Assembly (NCBI RefSeq): GCF_009742725.1
Contig: NZ_WPHG01000002.1
Location: forward strand, 952,919-1,016,918
Source: Nitratireductor arenosus
Lineage (GTDB): Bacteria > Pseudomonadota > Alphaproteobacteria > Rhizobiales > Rhizobiaceae
DNA: 64,000 nucleotides
Direction of reading: 5' to 3'
Notes under the pieces: generated by a model
The model's database searches: none
What the model saw: only the letters and a program-made list of their open reading frames with translations
What the model was told of the DNA's origin: nothing
In this document: in pieces, positions 9,719 through 18,569 of the stretch
Layout of the letters: each line of letters opens with the position of its first letter
Position numbering within the stretch: position 1 is the stretch's first letter
Position numbers and translations under genes: made by a program

Positions 9719-10048
9719 TCAGTGGGCGAGCGTCTTGGAAAACAGGTTGAGCACCAGGACGCCGGCGACGATCAGCAAGATGCCGACAATTGCGGCCAGG
9801 TCGAGGGTCTGGCGAAACCACACCCAGCCGATCGCGGTGATGAACACGATGCCCACCCCGGACCAGACCGCGTAGATGATGCCGACCGGCAGCACCCGCA
9901 GCGGCAATGACAGGAAATAGAAGGCGAGCGCGTAACCGCCGATCGTGATCAGCGACGGCCACAATTTGGTGAAGCCGTCCGTCTGTTTGAGCGCCGTGGT
10001 CGCCACGACCTCGAACATGATGGCGGCGGCGAGGTAGAAATAGGTCAT
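9719..10048 (-). CDS. small multidrug resistance (SMR) efflux protein
   Basis: A 109-residue, four-helix inner-membrane antiporter of the SMR family (EmrE/QacE type), which exports cationic compounds in exchange for protons. It keeps the essential membrane Glu13 (AIMFEVVATT) and the AVWSGVGIV segment with the conserved Trp. It is convergent with the upstream GNAT gene. Whether the substrate is drugs or guanidinium cannot be told from the sequence alone. Confidence 0.93.
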   Translation of the reverse strand: MTYFYLAAAIMFEVVATTALKQTDGFTKLWPSLITIGGYALAFYFLSLPLRVLPVGIIYAVWSGVGIVFITAIGWVWFRQTLDLAAIVGILLIVAGVLVLNLFSKTLAH

Positions 10049-10141
10049 CGATGGCTCCGCGGATTCGGGCCCTGCCCGGTTGACGACTTTGAAACTAGCG
10101 CCGAAACATGGCCGCGATAGCGGTCACGGAACGAGGATGAG

Positions 10142-10576
10142 ATGAGCCAGCCCACCTACGACGCCGACAACGTGTTTGCCAAGATCCTGCGCGGCGAATT
10201 GCCCGCGCACAAGCTCTACGAGGACGAGCACACGCTTGCCTTGATGGACATCATGCCGCGCGGCGACGGCCATTGCCTGGTGATCCCGAAAAAGCCCTCG
10301 CGCAATATTCTCGACGTCGAGGCGACCGACCTGGCGGCGGTGATGGCGACGACCCAGACGCTGGCGAAGGCCGTCACCAAGGCGTTTTCGGCCGACGGGG
10401 TGACGATCCAGCAGTTCAACGAGCAGGCCGGCGGCCAGGTCGTTTTTCATCTGCACGTGCACGTCATTCCGCGTTTCGAGGAGGTGAAGCTTCGCCCCCA
10501 TACCGGCGAGATGGCCGACCAGGCTGTCCTGGCCGAGCAAGCCGAAAAGATCAGGGCAGCCCTGGCCGCGCTGTAG
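10142..10576 (+). CDS. HIT family nucleotide-binding protein
   Basis: Histidine-triad protein of the Hint branch, nucleoside phosphoramidase or nucleotide hydrolase class. The 144-residue product has the N-terminal VFAKILRGELPAHKLYED segment, DIMPRGDGHCLVIPK, and the triad HLHVHVIPR. It is monocistronic here, convergent with azlD. Confidence 0.94.
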   Translation: MSQPTYDADNVFAKILRGELPAHKLYEDEHTLALMDIMPRGDGHCLVIPKKPSRNILDVEATDLAAVMATTQTLAKAVTKAFSADGVTIQQFNEQAGGQVVFHLHVHVIPRFEEVKLRPHTGEMADQAVLAEQAEKIRAALAAL

Positions 10577-10604
10577 CGACGGTTTCGCCGAAAGTCGCAA
10601 GATA

Positions 10605-10955
10605 TCAGCCGAACAGGAAAATCCCGCCCAGAAGCGCCGCCTCGCCGGCCAGAATGCCGACGAAGACGCGCTTGCCGGCGGCGAGATAGGCCAGGAAACT
10701 GGCGATGGCGGCGGCGATGCGAAGCGCCAGCGGCGTGGCGGCGAGCGCGCCGGCCGGAAAAATGATCAGATTGGCGATGACGGCCGCCACCAGCGCGGTC
10801 GCCACCGCCCTGATGAAGACCAGGATATCGGCGTCCTCGGACAGACGGTCGCCGAGATAGACGCCGAGATAACGCCAGCAATCCGTCGCCAGCCAGCCGG
10901 CAAGCAGGATGAACAGATAGGGCCACCACCAGGCGTCGATCGCGGCGAAGCTCAT
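10605..10955 (-). CDS. azlD: AzlD domain branched-chain amino acid exporter subunit
   Basis: Small hydrophobic subunit of an AzlCD/BrnFE-type exporter of branched-chain amino acids or analogues. 116 residues from the ATG at 10955 (MSFAAIDAWWWPYL) with three to four membrane helices and the LGVYLGDRL and LAATPLALRIAAA segments. Its start overlaps the azlC stop by 4 bp (ATGA), so the pair is translationally coupled. Confidence 0.85.
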   Translation of the reverse strand: MSFAAIDAWWWPYLFILLAGWLATDCWRYLGVYLGDRLSEDADILVFIRAVATALVAAVIANLIIFPAGALAATPLALRIAAAIASFLAYLAAGKRVFVGILAGEAALLGGIFLFG

Positions 10956-11701
10956 GCGCGCGCCCTGCGCCGGGCAAACCGGTGCCAGCCATAGGCCATC
11001 AGGCCGCCGAGCAGGCCCGCCGCCAAGAGGTCGACGCCCGGCGCGACGAGATGGAAGACCGGTCCCAGCGCGAGCCCGAACACCATGGCGAGATGGCCGG
11101 CGCGCTCGCGCGCCGATCCCCACAGCGAGGTCAGAAAATAGATCGGCGTCAGCAAAAACAGCGCCGCGCCGACGATCGGTGGCAGGTTCTGCGCCAGGCT
11201 GAACACCACCGCGACGACGACCATGTTGATGACCACCAGCGTTGCGCCCAGCCCGGCGTAAAAAACCGTGCGCCGGTACCTCGGCACGGTCGGGAAACGT
11301 TCCAGCGCCACCACCCAGGAGGTGACGGCGACGAAATGCGACAGCGCGTAGAGCACCCATTTGCGTGTCGTCGGCGCGCGCATTTCCGGCACGATCGCGA
11401 CCACCATCGGCATCAGCCGCACCGAGGAGAGCGCGACTGCGAAGGCGGCGGCGAGAAGCGTGGTGTTGGACAGGATCGCGCCGACCAGAACCACTTTGGC
11501 CGGCAATGCCCACACGATGCCGACCATGAACACGGTCTCGGCCATCGTCAGGCCGGCTTCGCGCGCCAGGCCGGCAAAGCCGACAAAGGCGCTGGCCAGG
11601 ATCAGGCCCGGTATCGAAAACGACGCCGCCACGCCGCGCAGGAACCAGAGCCATGGGCCGCCGGCACGCGTTGCCACCTGGTTGTCCTCGTCATTGGTCA
11701 T
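10952..11701 (-). CDS. azlC: AzlC family ABC-type/branched-chain amino acid permease
   Basis: Large membrane subunit of an AzlCD exporter, about 249 residues with seven or so helices. Family segments include FLRGVAASFSIPGLILASAFVG, here split between helices, LSNTTLLAAAFAVALSS, and RLMPMVVAIVPEMR. The ATG at 11701 (MTNDEDNQVATRAGG) is used; an ATG at 11728 is an in-frame alternative. It precedes azlD with a 4-bp overlap. Substrate is inferred from the family only. Confidence 0.85.
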   Translation of the reverse strand: MTNDEDNQVATRAGGPWLWFLRGVAASFSIPGLILASAFVGFAGLAREAGLTMAETVFMVGIVWALPAKVVLVGAILSNTTLLAAAFAVALSSVRLMPMVVAIVPEMRAPTTRKWVLYALSHFVAVTSWVVALERFPTVPRYRRTVFYAGLGATLVVINMVVVAVVFSLAQNLPPIVGAALFLLTPIYFLTSLWGSARERAGHLAMVFGLALGPVFHLVAPGVDLLAAGLLGGLMAYGWHRFARRRARA

Positions 11702-11870
11702 CGGTTGGCGACTAGGGCGTGTACTCATAAATGGTTGGAAGTGGATAACCGTTTTCGGCAATTCCGCTGCGGGTGATCAATCGAACGCGAATATTGGCAA
11801 TGCGGACGAAGCGGTCGTTCACGGAAAACTTCACTTAGGCATTACCAATCTGCCTTGGTATCATTCTCAC

Positions 11871-12383
11871 ATGCCCTTTGACTACGACAAGCTCTACAGC
11901 GAAACACCCAACGCCCTCGGAAAGCCCACGAAGATCATCGTCAATTTCTTTGACGAGCATGTGCCGCAGAATGCCCGCATCCTTGACGTCGGATGCGGTC
12001 AAGGCCGTGATGCATTGTTCCTTGGGCGACGCGGTCATCACGTCATTGGAGTAGACCAATCACCAAATGGTATTCGCGACCTACAAGCCGTTGCCAAGAA
12101 AGAAAACCTGACCGTCGAGGGTGTCGTGGCGGATGTCACATCATTTACGCCGACGGGTTCATTTGATGTCGTATTGATTGATCGCACACTCCACATGCTG
12201 ACGCCAGATGAACGTCGTACGGTCCTTTCAACCCTGCTTGATCATGTCATTGAGGGAGGCTTCCTGATAATTGCAGACGAGACGTCGAACATCCCGGGTT
12301 TCCAGGCAGCGATTTCGGCGCATCGACAGGGCTGGGTCATCGAATTCCAGAAACGCGGCTACCTTTTCGTCCGCAGAACTTGA
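11871..12383 (+). CDS. class I SAM-dependent methyltransferase
   Basis: A 170-residue Rossmann-fold methyltransferase. Motif I is ILDVGCGQGRDALFLG at about residues 38-53, followed by VIGVDQSPNG and VVLIDRTLHMLTPDER. The start MPFDYDKLYSETPNALG and short length recall TehB-like or thiopurine-type small methyltransferases, but the substrate cannot be assigned. The gene is visibly less GC-rich than its neighbours and lies next to an IS remnant, which suggests acquisition by transfer. Confidence 0.85.
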   Translation: MPFDYDKLYSETPNALGKPTKIIVNFFDEHVPQNARILDVGCGQGRDALFLGRRGHHVIGVDQSPNGIRDLQAVAKKENLTVEGVVADVTSFTPTGSFDVVLIDRTLHMLTPDERRTVLSTLLDHVIEGGFLIIADETSNIPGFQAAISAHRQGWVIEFQKRGYLFVRRT

Positions 12384-12851
12384 GCGACACCCTGGGCTCC
12401 AAGCGCCGGTCGAGTCGACGGACTGCACACAAATGTCTGGCGCAAAGCAGATATTGAACTCGGGCATCCCGGCATGGTTCAAGCACCGAAAAGGAGCCTT
12501 GAACATGAGATACGCGCGCTCCGATGGCGCTCCGCCGGGTCTGGGATCGCATCCTAGCCGCTATCTCGCATCGGCACGATGCCGAGGTTCAGATGGTCGA
12601 CAGTCCCGGCGAACATCCCGCCCCGCAAAAAACCGCCGCGATCCGATCTGCTTCAGCCCATACCTCTACCGCCACCGAAATTACGTCGAGCGGCTCCTCA
12701 ACCAGATCAAACACTGTCGTCGCATTGCGATGCGTTACGAGAAACACGCCGCCAACTTCCTCGCCTTCGTCAAGCTCGCGGCTATCCGGCTGTGGCTGCG
12801 CGTTATGAGTCATCGGGCTAGCACAGCGGGGCCCGTTTCACGACGCCAGTT
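12384..12851. other. gene-poor interval holding an IS remnant
   Basis: About 470 bp between the methyltransferase and the convergent helical-repeat gene. The right two thirds is a decayed IS5-family transposase fragment (see separate entry). In the first 130 bp nothing else was recognised. Confidence 0.6.
12524..12808 (+). pseudogene. IS5-family (IS427-like) transposase remnant, internally deleted and frameshifted
   Basis: Translating in different frames recovers pieces of one IS5-family DDE transposase. An N-terminal piece (VWDRILAAISHRHDAEVQMVDS, read from 12524) ends at the first catalytic region. It joins directly to the C-terminal end in another frame (NRRDPICFSPYLYRHRN, VERLLNQIKHCRRIA, HAANFLAFVKLAAIRLWLR). 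The middle of the gene is therefore deleted, and at least one frameshift separates the parts. No terminal inverted repeats were identified. It is a dead relic and marks this site as a past insertion point. Confidence 0.8.
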
Positions 12852-13379
12852 TCACGCCAGCCGTTGAACCAGCTTCGCAAGCCGCCGCGCCCGCGCGGCG
12901 AGCGCCTTGCGCGGCGAAGTGAGCGCGGTTTCGTGCAGCGCACGGACGCGCTCGGCCGGCACGACGCCCTTGTCGGCGAGGTCGACCAGCGCGGAAAGCG
13001 CCGAACCGGCGGCGATATTCGAGTGCTCGTCGAGCTTTGCCACGAGAATGTCGGCCAGTTCTGCCGCCTGCGTCGCGCTCAGCGGCAGCCGCGCCAGGAT
13101 CTTCGGCAGTTGTTCGCCCAGTTCCCACGCCGCGCCTTCGCGGAGAACCGCGATCAGGCGGTCAGCCATTTCATCGAAGAGATCGATCCTGTCGAGCGCG
13201 ACCTGCATGGCCGCGTGCGCTGCGTGCGCGACCACGGCCGGATCGTCGTCTTCGAGGCAGTCGATCAGCGATGAAAAAAGCCCGGGATGGTCGATGACCT
13301 CCCGGGCGACTTCCGTGGCGTTGGCGATCTCGCCACGCGCGCCTTCGGCGAGGCGCCGGCGCAGCGCGTCGGCCGCCAT
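12852..13379 (-). CDS. hypothetical protein with HEAT-like helical repeats
   Basis: A 175-residue, all-helical acidic protein without membrane segments. Pairs of helices such as GLFSSLIDCLEDDDPAVVAH, AAHAAMQVALDRIDLFDEM and AGSALSALVDLADKGVV resemble HEAT or ARM repeats, which usually bind other proteins. It starts 9 bp after the clpA stop on the same strand, so it is the third gene of clpS-clpA. A role tied to the ClpAP machine is only inferred from position. Confidence 0.7.
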   Translation of the reverse strand: MAADALRRRLAEGARGEIANATEVAREVIDHPGLFSSLIDCLEDDDPAVVAHAAHAAMQVALDRIDLFDEMADRLIAVLREGAAWELGEQLPKILARLPLSATQAAELADILVAKLDEHSNIAAGSALSALVDLADKGVVPAERVRALHETALTSPRKALAARARRLAKLVQRLA

Positions 13380-13388
13380 TTCGGCGCG

Positions 13389-15848
13389 TCAGCCCTTGCG
13401 CGGCATTTGCGGCACGAGGCTGCGCTTGGGCGGCTCCTTGTCCTTGTCCTTGGACACGGGTTTGGCCTTCTTCGCCGCCGGCTTGGCGCGCGGTTTCTTG
13501 GCCGGCTTGCGCTTGGCGGGCACTTCCTTCTTCGGCTTGACCGGCACCGTGTCGGCGATCGCGTCGAGCTTCAGGCCCGTCTCGCCGTCTTCCTTGGTCT
13601 CCACGCTGACGCGCACCGTGCCGCCCTTCTTGAGCTTGCCGAACAGGACCTCCTCGGCGAGCGGCTTCTTGATGCTTTCCTGGATCACGCGCGCGAGCGG
13701 GCGCGCGCCCATGCGCTCGTCATAGCCCTTGTCGGCCAGCCAGGCGATCGCCTCCTGCGACAGGTCGAAGGTGACGCCGCGTTCGGAAAGCTGGGCCTCG
13801 AGCTGCATGACGAATTTCTGCACCACCTTGTGAATCACCGGCACCGGCAGCGAGCCGAACGGGATCACCGCGTCGAGCCGGTTGCGGAATTCCGGCGTGA
13901 ACATGCGGTTGATGGCCTCCATGTCGTCGCTGTCGCGCTTGGACGAACCGAAGCCGATCGCCGGTTTGGCGAGGTCCGCGGCCCCGGCATTGGTGGTCAT
14001 GATCAGGATCACGTTGCGGAAATCGATCTGCTTGCCGTTGTGGTCGGTCAGTTTGCCGTGATCCATCACCTGCAGCAGGATGTTGAACAGGTCGGGATGC
14101 GCCTTCTCGATCTCGTCGAGCAAAAGCACGCAATGCGGATGCTGGTCGATGCCGTCGGTCAACAAGCCGCCCTGGTCGAAGCCGACATAGCCGGGCGGCG
14201 CGCCGATCAGCCGCGAGACCGTATGCCGCTCCATATATTCCGACATGTCGAAACGCAGCAGTTCGACGCCCAGCGAGGACGCGATCTGGCGGGCGACCTC
14301 CGTCTTGCCGACGCCGGTCGGGCCCGAGAACAGATAGGCGCCGATCGGCTTTTCCGGCTCGCGCAGGCCGGCGCGCGCCAGCTTGATCGACGAGGCGAGC
14401 GCCTCGATGGCGCGGTCCTGGCCGTAGACGACGCTTTTGAGCTCGGTCTCGAGACCGGCCAGAACCTTCTCGTCGTCGGCCGAAACCGTCTTCGGCGGGA
14501 TGCGCGCCATGGTGGCGATGGTCGATTCGATCTCCTTGATCGAAATCGTCTTCTTGCGCTTGGCCTCCGGCAGAAGCATCTGCGAGGCACCGGTTTCGTC
14601 GACGACGTCGATCGCCTTGTCCGGCAGTTTGCGGTCGTTGATGTAGCGCGCCGACAGCTCCACCGCCGCCTTGATGGCGTCGTTGGTGTATTTAACCTTG
14701 TGGAATTCCTCGAAATAGGGCTTCAGCCCCTTCATGATCTCGATCGCGTCGTCGACGGTGGGCTCGTTGACGTCGATCTTCTGGAACCGGCGCACCAGGG
14801 CGCGGTCCTTTTCGAAGAACTGACGGAACTCCTTGTAGGTGGTCGAGCCGATGCAGCGGATCGTGCCCGACGACAGCGCCGGCTTCAAAAGATTGGACGC
14901 ATCCATCGCCCCGCCGGAGGTCGCGCCGGCGCCGATGACGGTATGGATCTCGTCGATGAACAGGATCGCGCCGGGAAAGTCCTCCAGTTCCTTGACGACC
15001 TGCTTCAGCCGCTCCTCGAAATCGCCGCGATAGCGGGTTCCGGCAAGCAGCGTGCCCATGTCGAGCGCGAATATGGTCGATTCGGCCAGCACGTTGGGCA
15101 CGTCGCCCTCGACGATGCGCTTGGCCAGCCCTTCCGCGATCGCCGTCTTGCCGACGCCCGGGTCGCCGACATAGAGCGGATTGTTCTTGGAACGGCGGCA
15201 CAGCACCTGGATGGTGCGGTTGATCTCGCTTTCGCGGCCGATCAGCGGGTCGATCTTGCCGGCGCGCGCCTTGTCGTTGAGGTTGACGCAATAGGCGCTC
15301 AGCGCATCCTGTTGCTGCTGCTTCTTCTTGCCGCCCTCCTCGGCCTCGCCGCCGGTTTGGCCCTGCTCTTCCTCGGCACCGCGCGGCGAGCGCGTCTCGG
15401 TGGCGCCGGGACGCTTGGCGATACCGTGCGAGATGTAGTTGACGGCGTCGTAGCGCGTCATCTGCTGTTCCTGGAGGAAATAGGCGGCGTGGCTCTCGCG
15501 CTCGGCGAAGATCGCGACAAGCACGTTGGCGCCCGACACTTCCTCGCGTCCCGAGGATTGAACGTGGATGACGGCGCGCTGGATGACACGCTGGAACCCG
15601 GCGGTCGGCTTGGAATCTTCGCCGTACCCGGTCACCAGATTGTCGAGCTCGGTGTCGATATAGCCGAGCACGGTCTGTTTCAATTCATCGAGATCGACAT
15701 TGCAGGCGCGCATCACCGCGGCCGCGTCCGGATCGTCGATCAAGGACAACAGCAGATGTTCGAGCGTGGCATATTCGTGATGCCGCTCGTTGGCGTAGGT
15801 CAGCGCCTGGTGCAGCGCCCGTTCGAGGCCTTGCGAGAAAGCCGGCAT
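13389..15848 (-). CDS. clpA: ATP-dependent Clp protease ATP-binding subunit ClpA
   Basis: AAA+ unfoldase that feeds substrates to ClpP, including N-degron substrates delivered by ClpS. Domain order over 819 residues: N-domain (1-145), an Asp/Gln/Gly-rich linker (150-182), AAA module 1 with Walker A GDPGVGKT (228-235), and AAA module 2 with GPTGVGKT (about 510) and [12 protein letters not shown]. The protein is about 60 residues longer than E. coli ClpA because of a Lys/Pro/Ala-rich C-terminal tail ([19 protein letters not shown]) ending MPRKG. It lies 7 bp after clpS. Confidence 0.97.
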   Translation of the reverse strand: MPAFSQGLERALHQALTYANERHHEYATLEHLLLSLIDDPDAAAVMRACNVDLDELKQTVLGYIDTELDNLVTGYGEDSKPTAGFQRVIQRAVIHVQSSGREEVSGANVLVAIFAERESHAAYFLQEQQMTRYDAVNYISHGIAKRPGATETRSPRGAEEEQGQTGGEAEEGGKKKQQQQDALSAYCVNLNDKARAGKIDPLIGRESEINRTIQVLCRRSKNNPLYVGDPGVGKTAIAEGLAKRIVEGDVPNVLAESTIFALDMGTLLAGTRYRGDFEERLKQVVKELEDFPGAILFIDEIHTVIGAGATSGGAMDASNLLKPALSSGTIRCIGSTTYKEFRQFFEKDRALVRRFQKIDVNEPTVDDAIEIMKGLKPYFEEFHKVKYTNDAIKAAVELSARYINDRKLPDKAIDVVDETGASQMLLPEAKRKKTISIKEIESTIATMARIPPKTVSADDEKVLAGLETELKSVVYGQDRAIEALASSIKLARAGLREPEKPIGAYLFSGPTGVGKTEVARQIASSLGVELLRFDMSEYMERHTVSRLIGAPPGYVGFDQGGLLTDGIDQHPHCVLLLDEIEKAHPDLFNILLQVMDHGKLTDHNGKQIDFRNVILIMTTNAGAADLAKPAIGFGSSKRDSDDMEAINRMFTPEFRNRLDAVIPFGSLPVPVIHKVVQKFVMQLEAQLSERGVTFDLSQEAIAWLADKGYDERMGARPLARVIQESIKKPLAEEVLFGKLKKGGTVRVSVETKEDGETGLKLDAIADTVPVKPKKEVPAKRKPAKKPRAKPAAKKAKPVSKDKDKEPPKRSLVPQMPRKG

Positions 15849-15855
15849 TAGAACC

Positions 15856-16206
15856 TCACTTCTTTTCCATCACGCATTGTAGCGGATGCTGGTGCTGGCG
15901 GGCAAAATCCATCACCTGGGATACCTTCGTTTCCGCCACCTCGAAGGTGAATATGCCACATTCGCCGACGCCATGATTGTGAACATGAAGCATGATCCGT
16001 GTGGCGGCTTCACGATCCTTCTGAAAAAAACGTTCCAGGACGTGCACGACAAACTCCATCGGCGTGTAGTCATCGTTGAGGATGAGTACACGATAGAGGC
16101 TGGGCTTCTTCGTTTTGGGCTTGGTCCGCGTAATGACCGTGGTTCCCCGCCCAGGGGTGCCCGAACCGCCTTCGTCGCCTTGCATTTTTTCGGCCTGGTC
16201 TCCCAT
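15856..16206 (-). CDS. clpS: ATP-dependent Clp protease adaptor ClpS
   Basis: Adaptor that presents N-degron proteins to ClpA. The folded core [20 protein letters not shown] is followed by [20 protein letters not shown] and [11 protein letters not shown], all typical of ClpS. The 116-residue product is used from the ATG at 16206 ([14 protein letters not shown]); its N-terminal extension is flexible and Gly/Thr-rich. Directly upstream of clpA, 7 bp apart, as in most proteobacteria. Confidence 0.96.
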   Translation of the reverse strand: MGDQAEKMQGDEGGSGTPGRGTTVITRTKPKTKKPSLYRVLILNDDYTPMEFVVHVLERFFQKDREAATRIMLHVHNHGVGECGIFTFEVAETKVSQVMDFARQHQHPLQCVMEKK

Positions 16207-16379
16207 GGCTGCCCTACCTGTCGTCAAGTCTCGGAAGCCCTTATCTCATTCACGGGACGGAACGACCTATGTAATCACTCGTGTTCCAATTTTAAGGCCT
16301 TCTCGGGCGCTGACAATATGAACGCCGGCGTTGGCGGCGCGAATTCCGGTCACGATTGGCCGATCATGGGTCCGAAACG

Positions 16380-16410
16380 AAAAAAGCCCGGCCGCGATCA
16401 CGCGGCCGGG
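16380..16410 (-). terminator. intrinsic terminator of the phasin gene
   Basis: Arms 16387-16396 (cccggccgcg) and 16401-16410 form a perfect 10-bp GC-rich stem with a 4-nt loop. On the minus strand the stem is followed by a run of six T (complement of 16380-16385). It lies about 60 bp past the phasin stop and before clpS, so it separates the two transcripts. Confidence 0.85.
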
Positions 16411-16469
16411 ACTTGCGGAGACCTGCAAAAAGGCAGGAAACGTCTGATGAAGCGCAATGACGGAGCGCG

Positions 16470-16799
16470 TCAGACCGTTTTGGAAACGACCGATTCGAAC
16501 GGCTTGTAGGCGTCCTTGACCAGGTCGGCGTAAAGATCGCTCAACTTGGTGGCTTCGGCGACGAACGCCTCATAGGCTTGCTTGGCGTAGTCGCTCTGGA
16601 CCTCGATCGCCGTGTCGAGCGACTTGGCTGCTACCAGCTTTTCGACCGCCGCGGTCGCCGTCTCGAACGATTTTTTGGAGAACTCTGTGGTCTCCACGGC
16701 GATGGCCTGGAACCCCTTCGACAGGGCGGCGGCGCTCGTCAGGCCGCTGTCCATGTATTCCTTGCCCAGCTTGTTGGTGTCTTCGAATGACTGCATCAT
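16470..16799 (-). CDS. phasin family protein
   Basis: Phasin-domain protein that coats polyhydroxyalkanoate granules or acts as a related surface protein. 109 residues from the ATG at 16799 (MMQSFEDTNKLGKEYMDSGL), wholly amphipathic helix with the phasin-like pattern ETTEFSKKSFETATAAVEKL and QSDYAKQAYEAFVAEATKL. It has its own terminator downstream and a promoter region rich in TGC/GCA inverted repeats that could be PhaR sites. No polymerase or other granule genes are nearby. Confidence 0.9.
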   Translation of the reverse strand: MMQSFEDTNKLGKEYMDSGLTSAAALSKGFQAIAVETTEFSKKSFETATAAVEKLVAAKSLDTAIEVQSDYAKQAYEAFVAEATKLSDLYADLVKDAYKPFESVVSKTV

Positions 16800-16824
16800 G
16801 GTCTTTTCCCGGCGCGTTGGAGGA

Positions 16825-16887
16825 TGCTGCATGTATCTATGTGCGATGCAGCAATGTAGTTTGCACTGCAGCAAATGTCAATGCTGC
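16825..16887. promoter_or_regulatory. cluster of TGC/GCA inverted repeats, candidate PhaR operator
   Basis: TGCTGCA (16825-16831) is inverted as TGCAGCA (16847-16853), and TTGCACTGCAGCAA (16861-16874) is a near-palindrome, with another TGCTGC at 16882-16887. PhaR-type repressors of phasin genes in alphaproteobacteria bind TGC-rich dyads of this kind. The cluster sits 25-90 bp before the phasin start, on the correct side. Assignment is inference. Confidence 0.45.
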
Positions 16888-17173
16888 GCCGGCGCACGCC
16901 AGGGGACGAAGCGGCCGCGCCACGCTTGAAAACGCGTGCACGGAGAGCGGTTGTTCGGGCGGTCGCGTTTGCCTTCGCCGCGCCGATGTCATTGCCGGCC
17001 GGTGCGTGGCTCGTTCGAATGCGAGGCGAATGCAAGGGAAATGGTGAAGAACCCGGTTACCATAAACGGAATGGTAACGGCGTCGCCCCTACCTTGCGGG
17101 AAATGGCGTTGCGGCTCCCGTTTGGTTCGCGGCCTGCAACCCACACCGGAAGGCGTTTTTGAAGGTGGTTAGC
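16888..17173. other. intergenic region between divergent phasin and carboxypeptidase genes
   Basis: Nothing beyond presumed promoters was recognised in this stretch between the phasin regulatory cluster and the carboxypeptidase start. Short open frames here have no family resemblance. Confidence 0.5.
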
Positions 17174-18502
17174 GTGAGCGTATTTGGTTCATCGGGTATC
17201 CGGTCCGCATTCCGGACGGTTTCAGCAACATTGGTCGCTCTGGCGGTGTTTGCACTGGCGCCGGCCTACGCGTCGAAATACGCGGCGATCGTCATCGACG
17301 CCAATACCGGCAAGACGCTCCACGCCGCCAATGCCGAGGCGGCGCGCTATCCCGCCTCGCTCACCAAGATGATGACGCTTTATATGGTCTTCGAGGCGCT
17401 GGAAGCCGGCAAGGTCAGCAAGAGCACGCGGATTCCGTTTTCCAAGCACGCCGCCGCGCGCCCGCCCACCAAGCTCGGCGTGCGCGCCGGCGGTTCGATC
17501 TCGCTGGAGACGGCGATCTACGCGCTTGTCACGAAGTCGGCCAATGACGCTTCGGCCGCGCTGGCCGAATATTTCGGCGGCACCGAATCCGGTTTCGCGC
17601 GCAAGATGACGGCCAAGGCGCGCCAACTCGGCATGAAAAAGACCACCTTCCGCAACGCCTCCGGCCTGCCGGATTCGGCGCAAAAAACCACCGCGCACGA
17701 CATGGCCATTCTAGGCATCGCCCTGCGCGAGCATTTTCCGAAATATTACGGGTATTTCGCCACCCGCTCGTTCAAATTCGGCAAACGCCGGATGAGCAAT
17801 CACAACAAGCTGCTCGGTCGCGTCAAAGGTGTCGACGGCATCAAGACCGGCTATACGCGCGCCTCCGGCTTCAATCTGGTCTCGTCGGTCAATACCGGCG
17901 GACGCAGCATCGTTGCCGTGGTCATGGGCGGCAAGTCGGGCCGCAGCCGCGACGCCCACATGGCCGAGTTGATCCGCAAATATCTGCCCAAGGCCTCGAC
18001 GCGCGACCGCGGTCCGCTGGTCGCTAAGCGCACAGTCAATCCGGGTTCGATCGCCGTGGCGGGCATGCTCGCTTTGCCCAAGGCCGACATTCCAACGCCA
18101 AAAGCGCGTCCGCAGGAGGTTGTGGTTGCCGCCTATGCGCCCGAACCGGCGCCCAGGCCGGCCGCGGCCATCCCCGCTGGCACGCGCGACGCCGCGACCG
18201 AAATCCGCAATTCCGTGGCGCGGGTGGATCCGGTCAAGACCGCCTCGACCACGGTTTCGGGATGGGTGGTTCAGGTTGCCTCATCGCCCAACCAGAACGA
18301 TGCTCTGGTCGCCTTGTCACAGACGCGGGCCATGGCCGGCAGCATCCTGTCGGAGGCGTCCCCCTTCACCGTTCCGTTCGAACATGAAGGAACCGTCTAT
18401 CACCGCGCCCGCTTTGGCGGGTTCACCACCAAGACGGCCGCCTGGAATGCCTGCAAGGCGTTGAAGCGCAAAAACATCGAGTGCTACGCGGCGCAGCAAT
18501 AG
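17174..18502 (+). CDS. D-alanyl-D-alanine carboxypeptidase (PBP5/DacF type) with SPOR domain
   Basis: Periplasmic penicillin-binding protein that trims the terminal D-Ala from peptidoglycan stem peptides. The three active-site motifs are present: SLTK at 62-65, SAN at 122-124 and KTG at 224-226. A signal peptide ends near PAYAS. After a Pro/Ala linker the last 75 residues form a SPOR domain (GWVVQVASSPNQNDALVAL, then RARFGGF), which binds denuded septal glycan and suggests a role at the division site. GTG at 17174 is chosen because GAAGGTGG lies 6-13 bp upstream; TTG at 17159 is in frame too. Confidence 0.93.
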   Translation: MSVFGSSGIRSAFRTVSATLVALAVFALAPAYASKYAAIVIDANTGKTLHAANAEAARYPASLTKMMTLYMVFEALEAGKVSKSTRIPFSKHAAARPPTKLGVRAGGSISLETAIYALVTKSANDASAALAEYFGGTESGFARKMTAKARQLGMKKTTFRNASGLPDSAQKTTAHDMAILGIALREHFPKYYGYFATRSFKFGKRRMSNHNKLLGRVKGVDGIKTGYTRASGFNLVSSVNTGGRSIVAVVMGGKSGRSRDAHMAELIRKYLPKASTRDRGPLVAKRTVNPGSIAVAGMLALPKADIPTPKARPQEVVVAAYAPEPAPRPAAAIPAGTRDAATEIRNSVARVDPVKTASTTVSGWVVQVASSPNQNDALVALSQTRAMAGSILSEASPFTVPFEHEGTVYHRARFGGFTTKTAAWNACKALKRKNIECYAAQQ

Positions 18503-18569
18503 GCCTGAGCCGCATCCAACCAGATTACCGATCCCCTCTCCCGGGCAGGTTCTTTAGTCGACGGAGAAT

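Noticed and set aside
13287..15851. 854-codon plus-strand open frame antisense to clpA
   Set aside because: ClpA on the minus strand is certain, and high GC at the third codon position keeps the antisense frame open.
16380..16410. terminator read as a bidirectional stop for clpS as well
   Set aside because: The T-run lies only on the minus strand after the phasin gene. clpS is transcribed in the same direction and starts downstream, so it is not terminated here.
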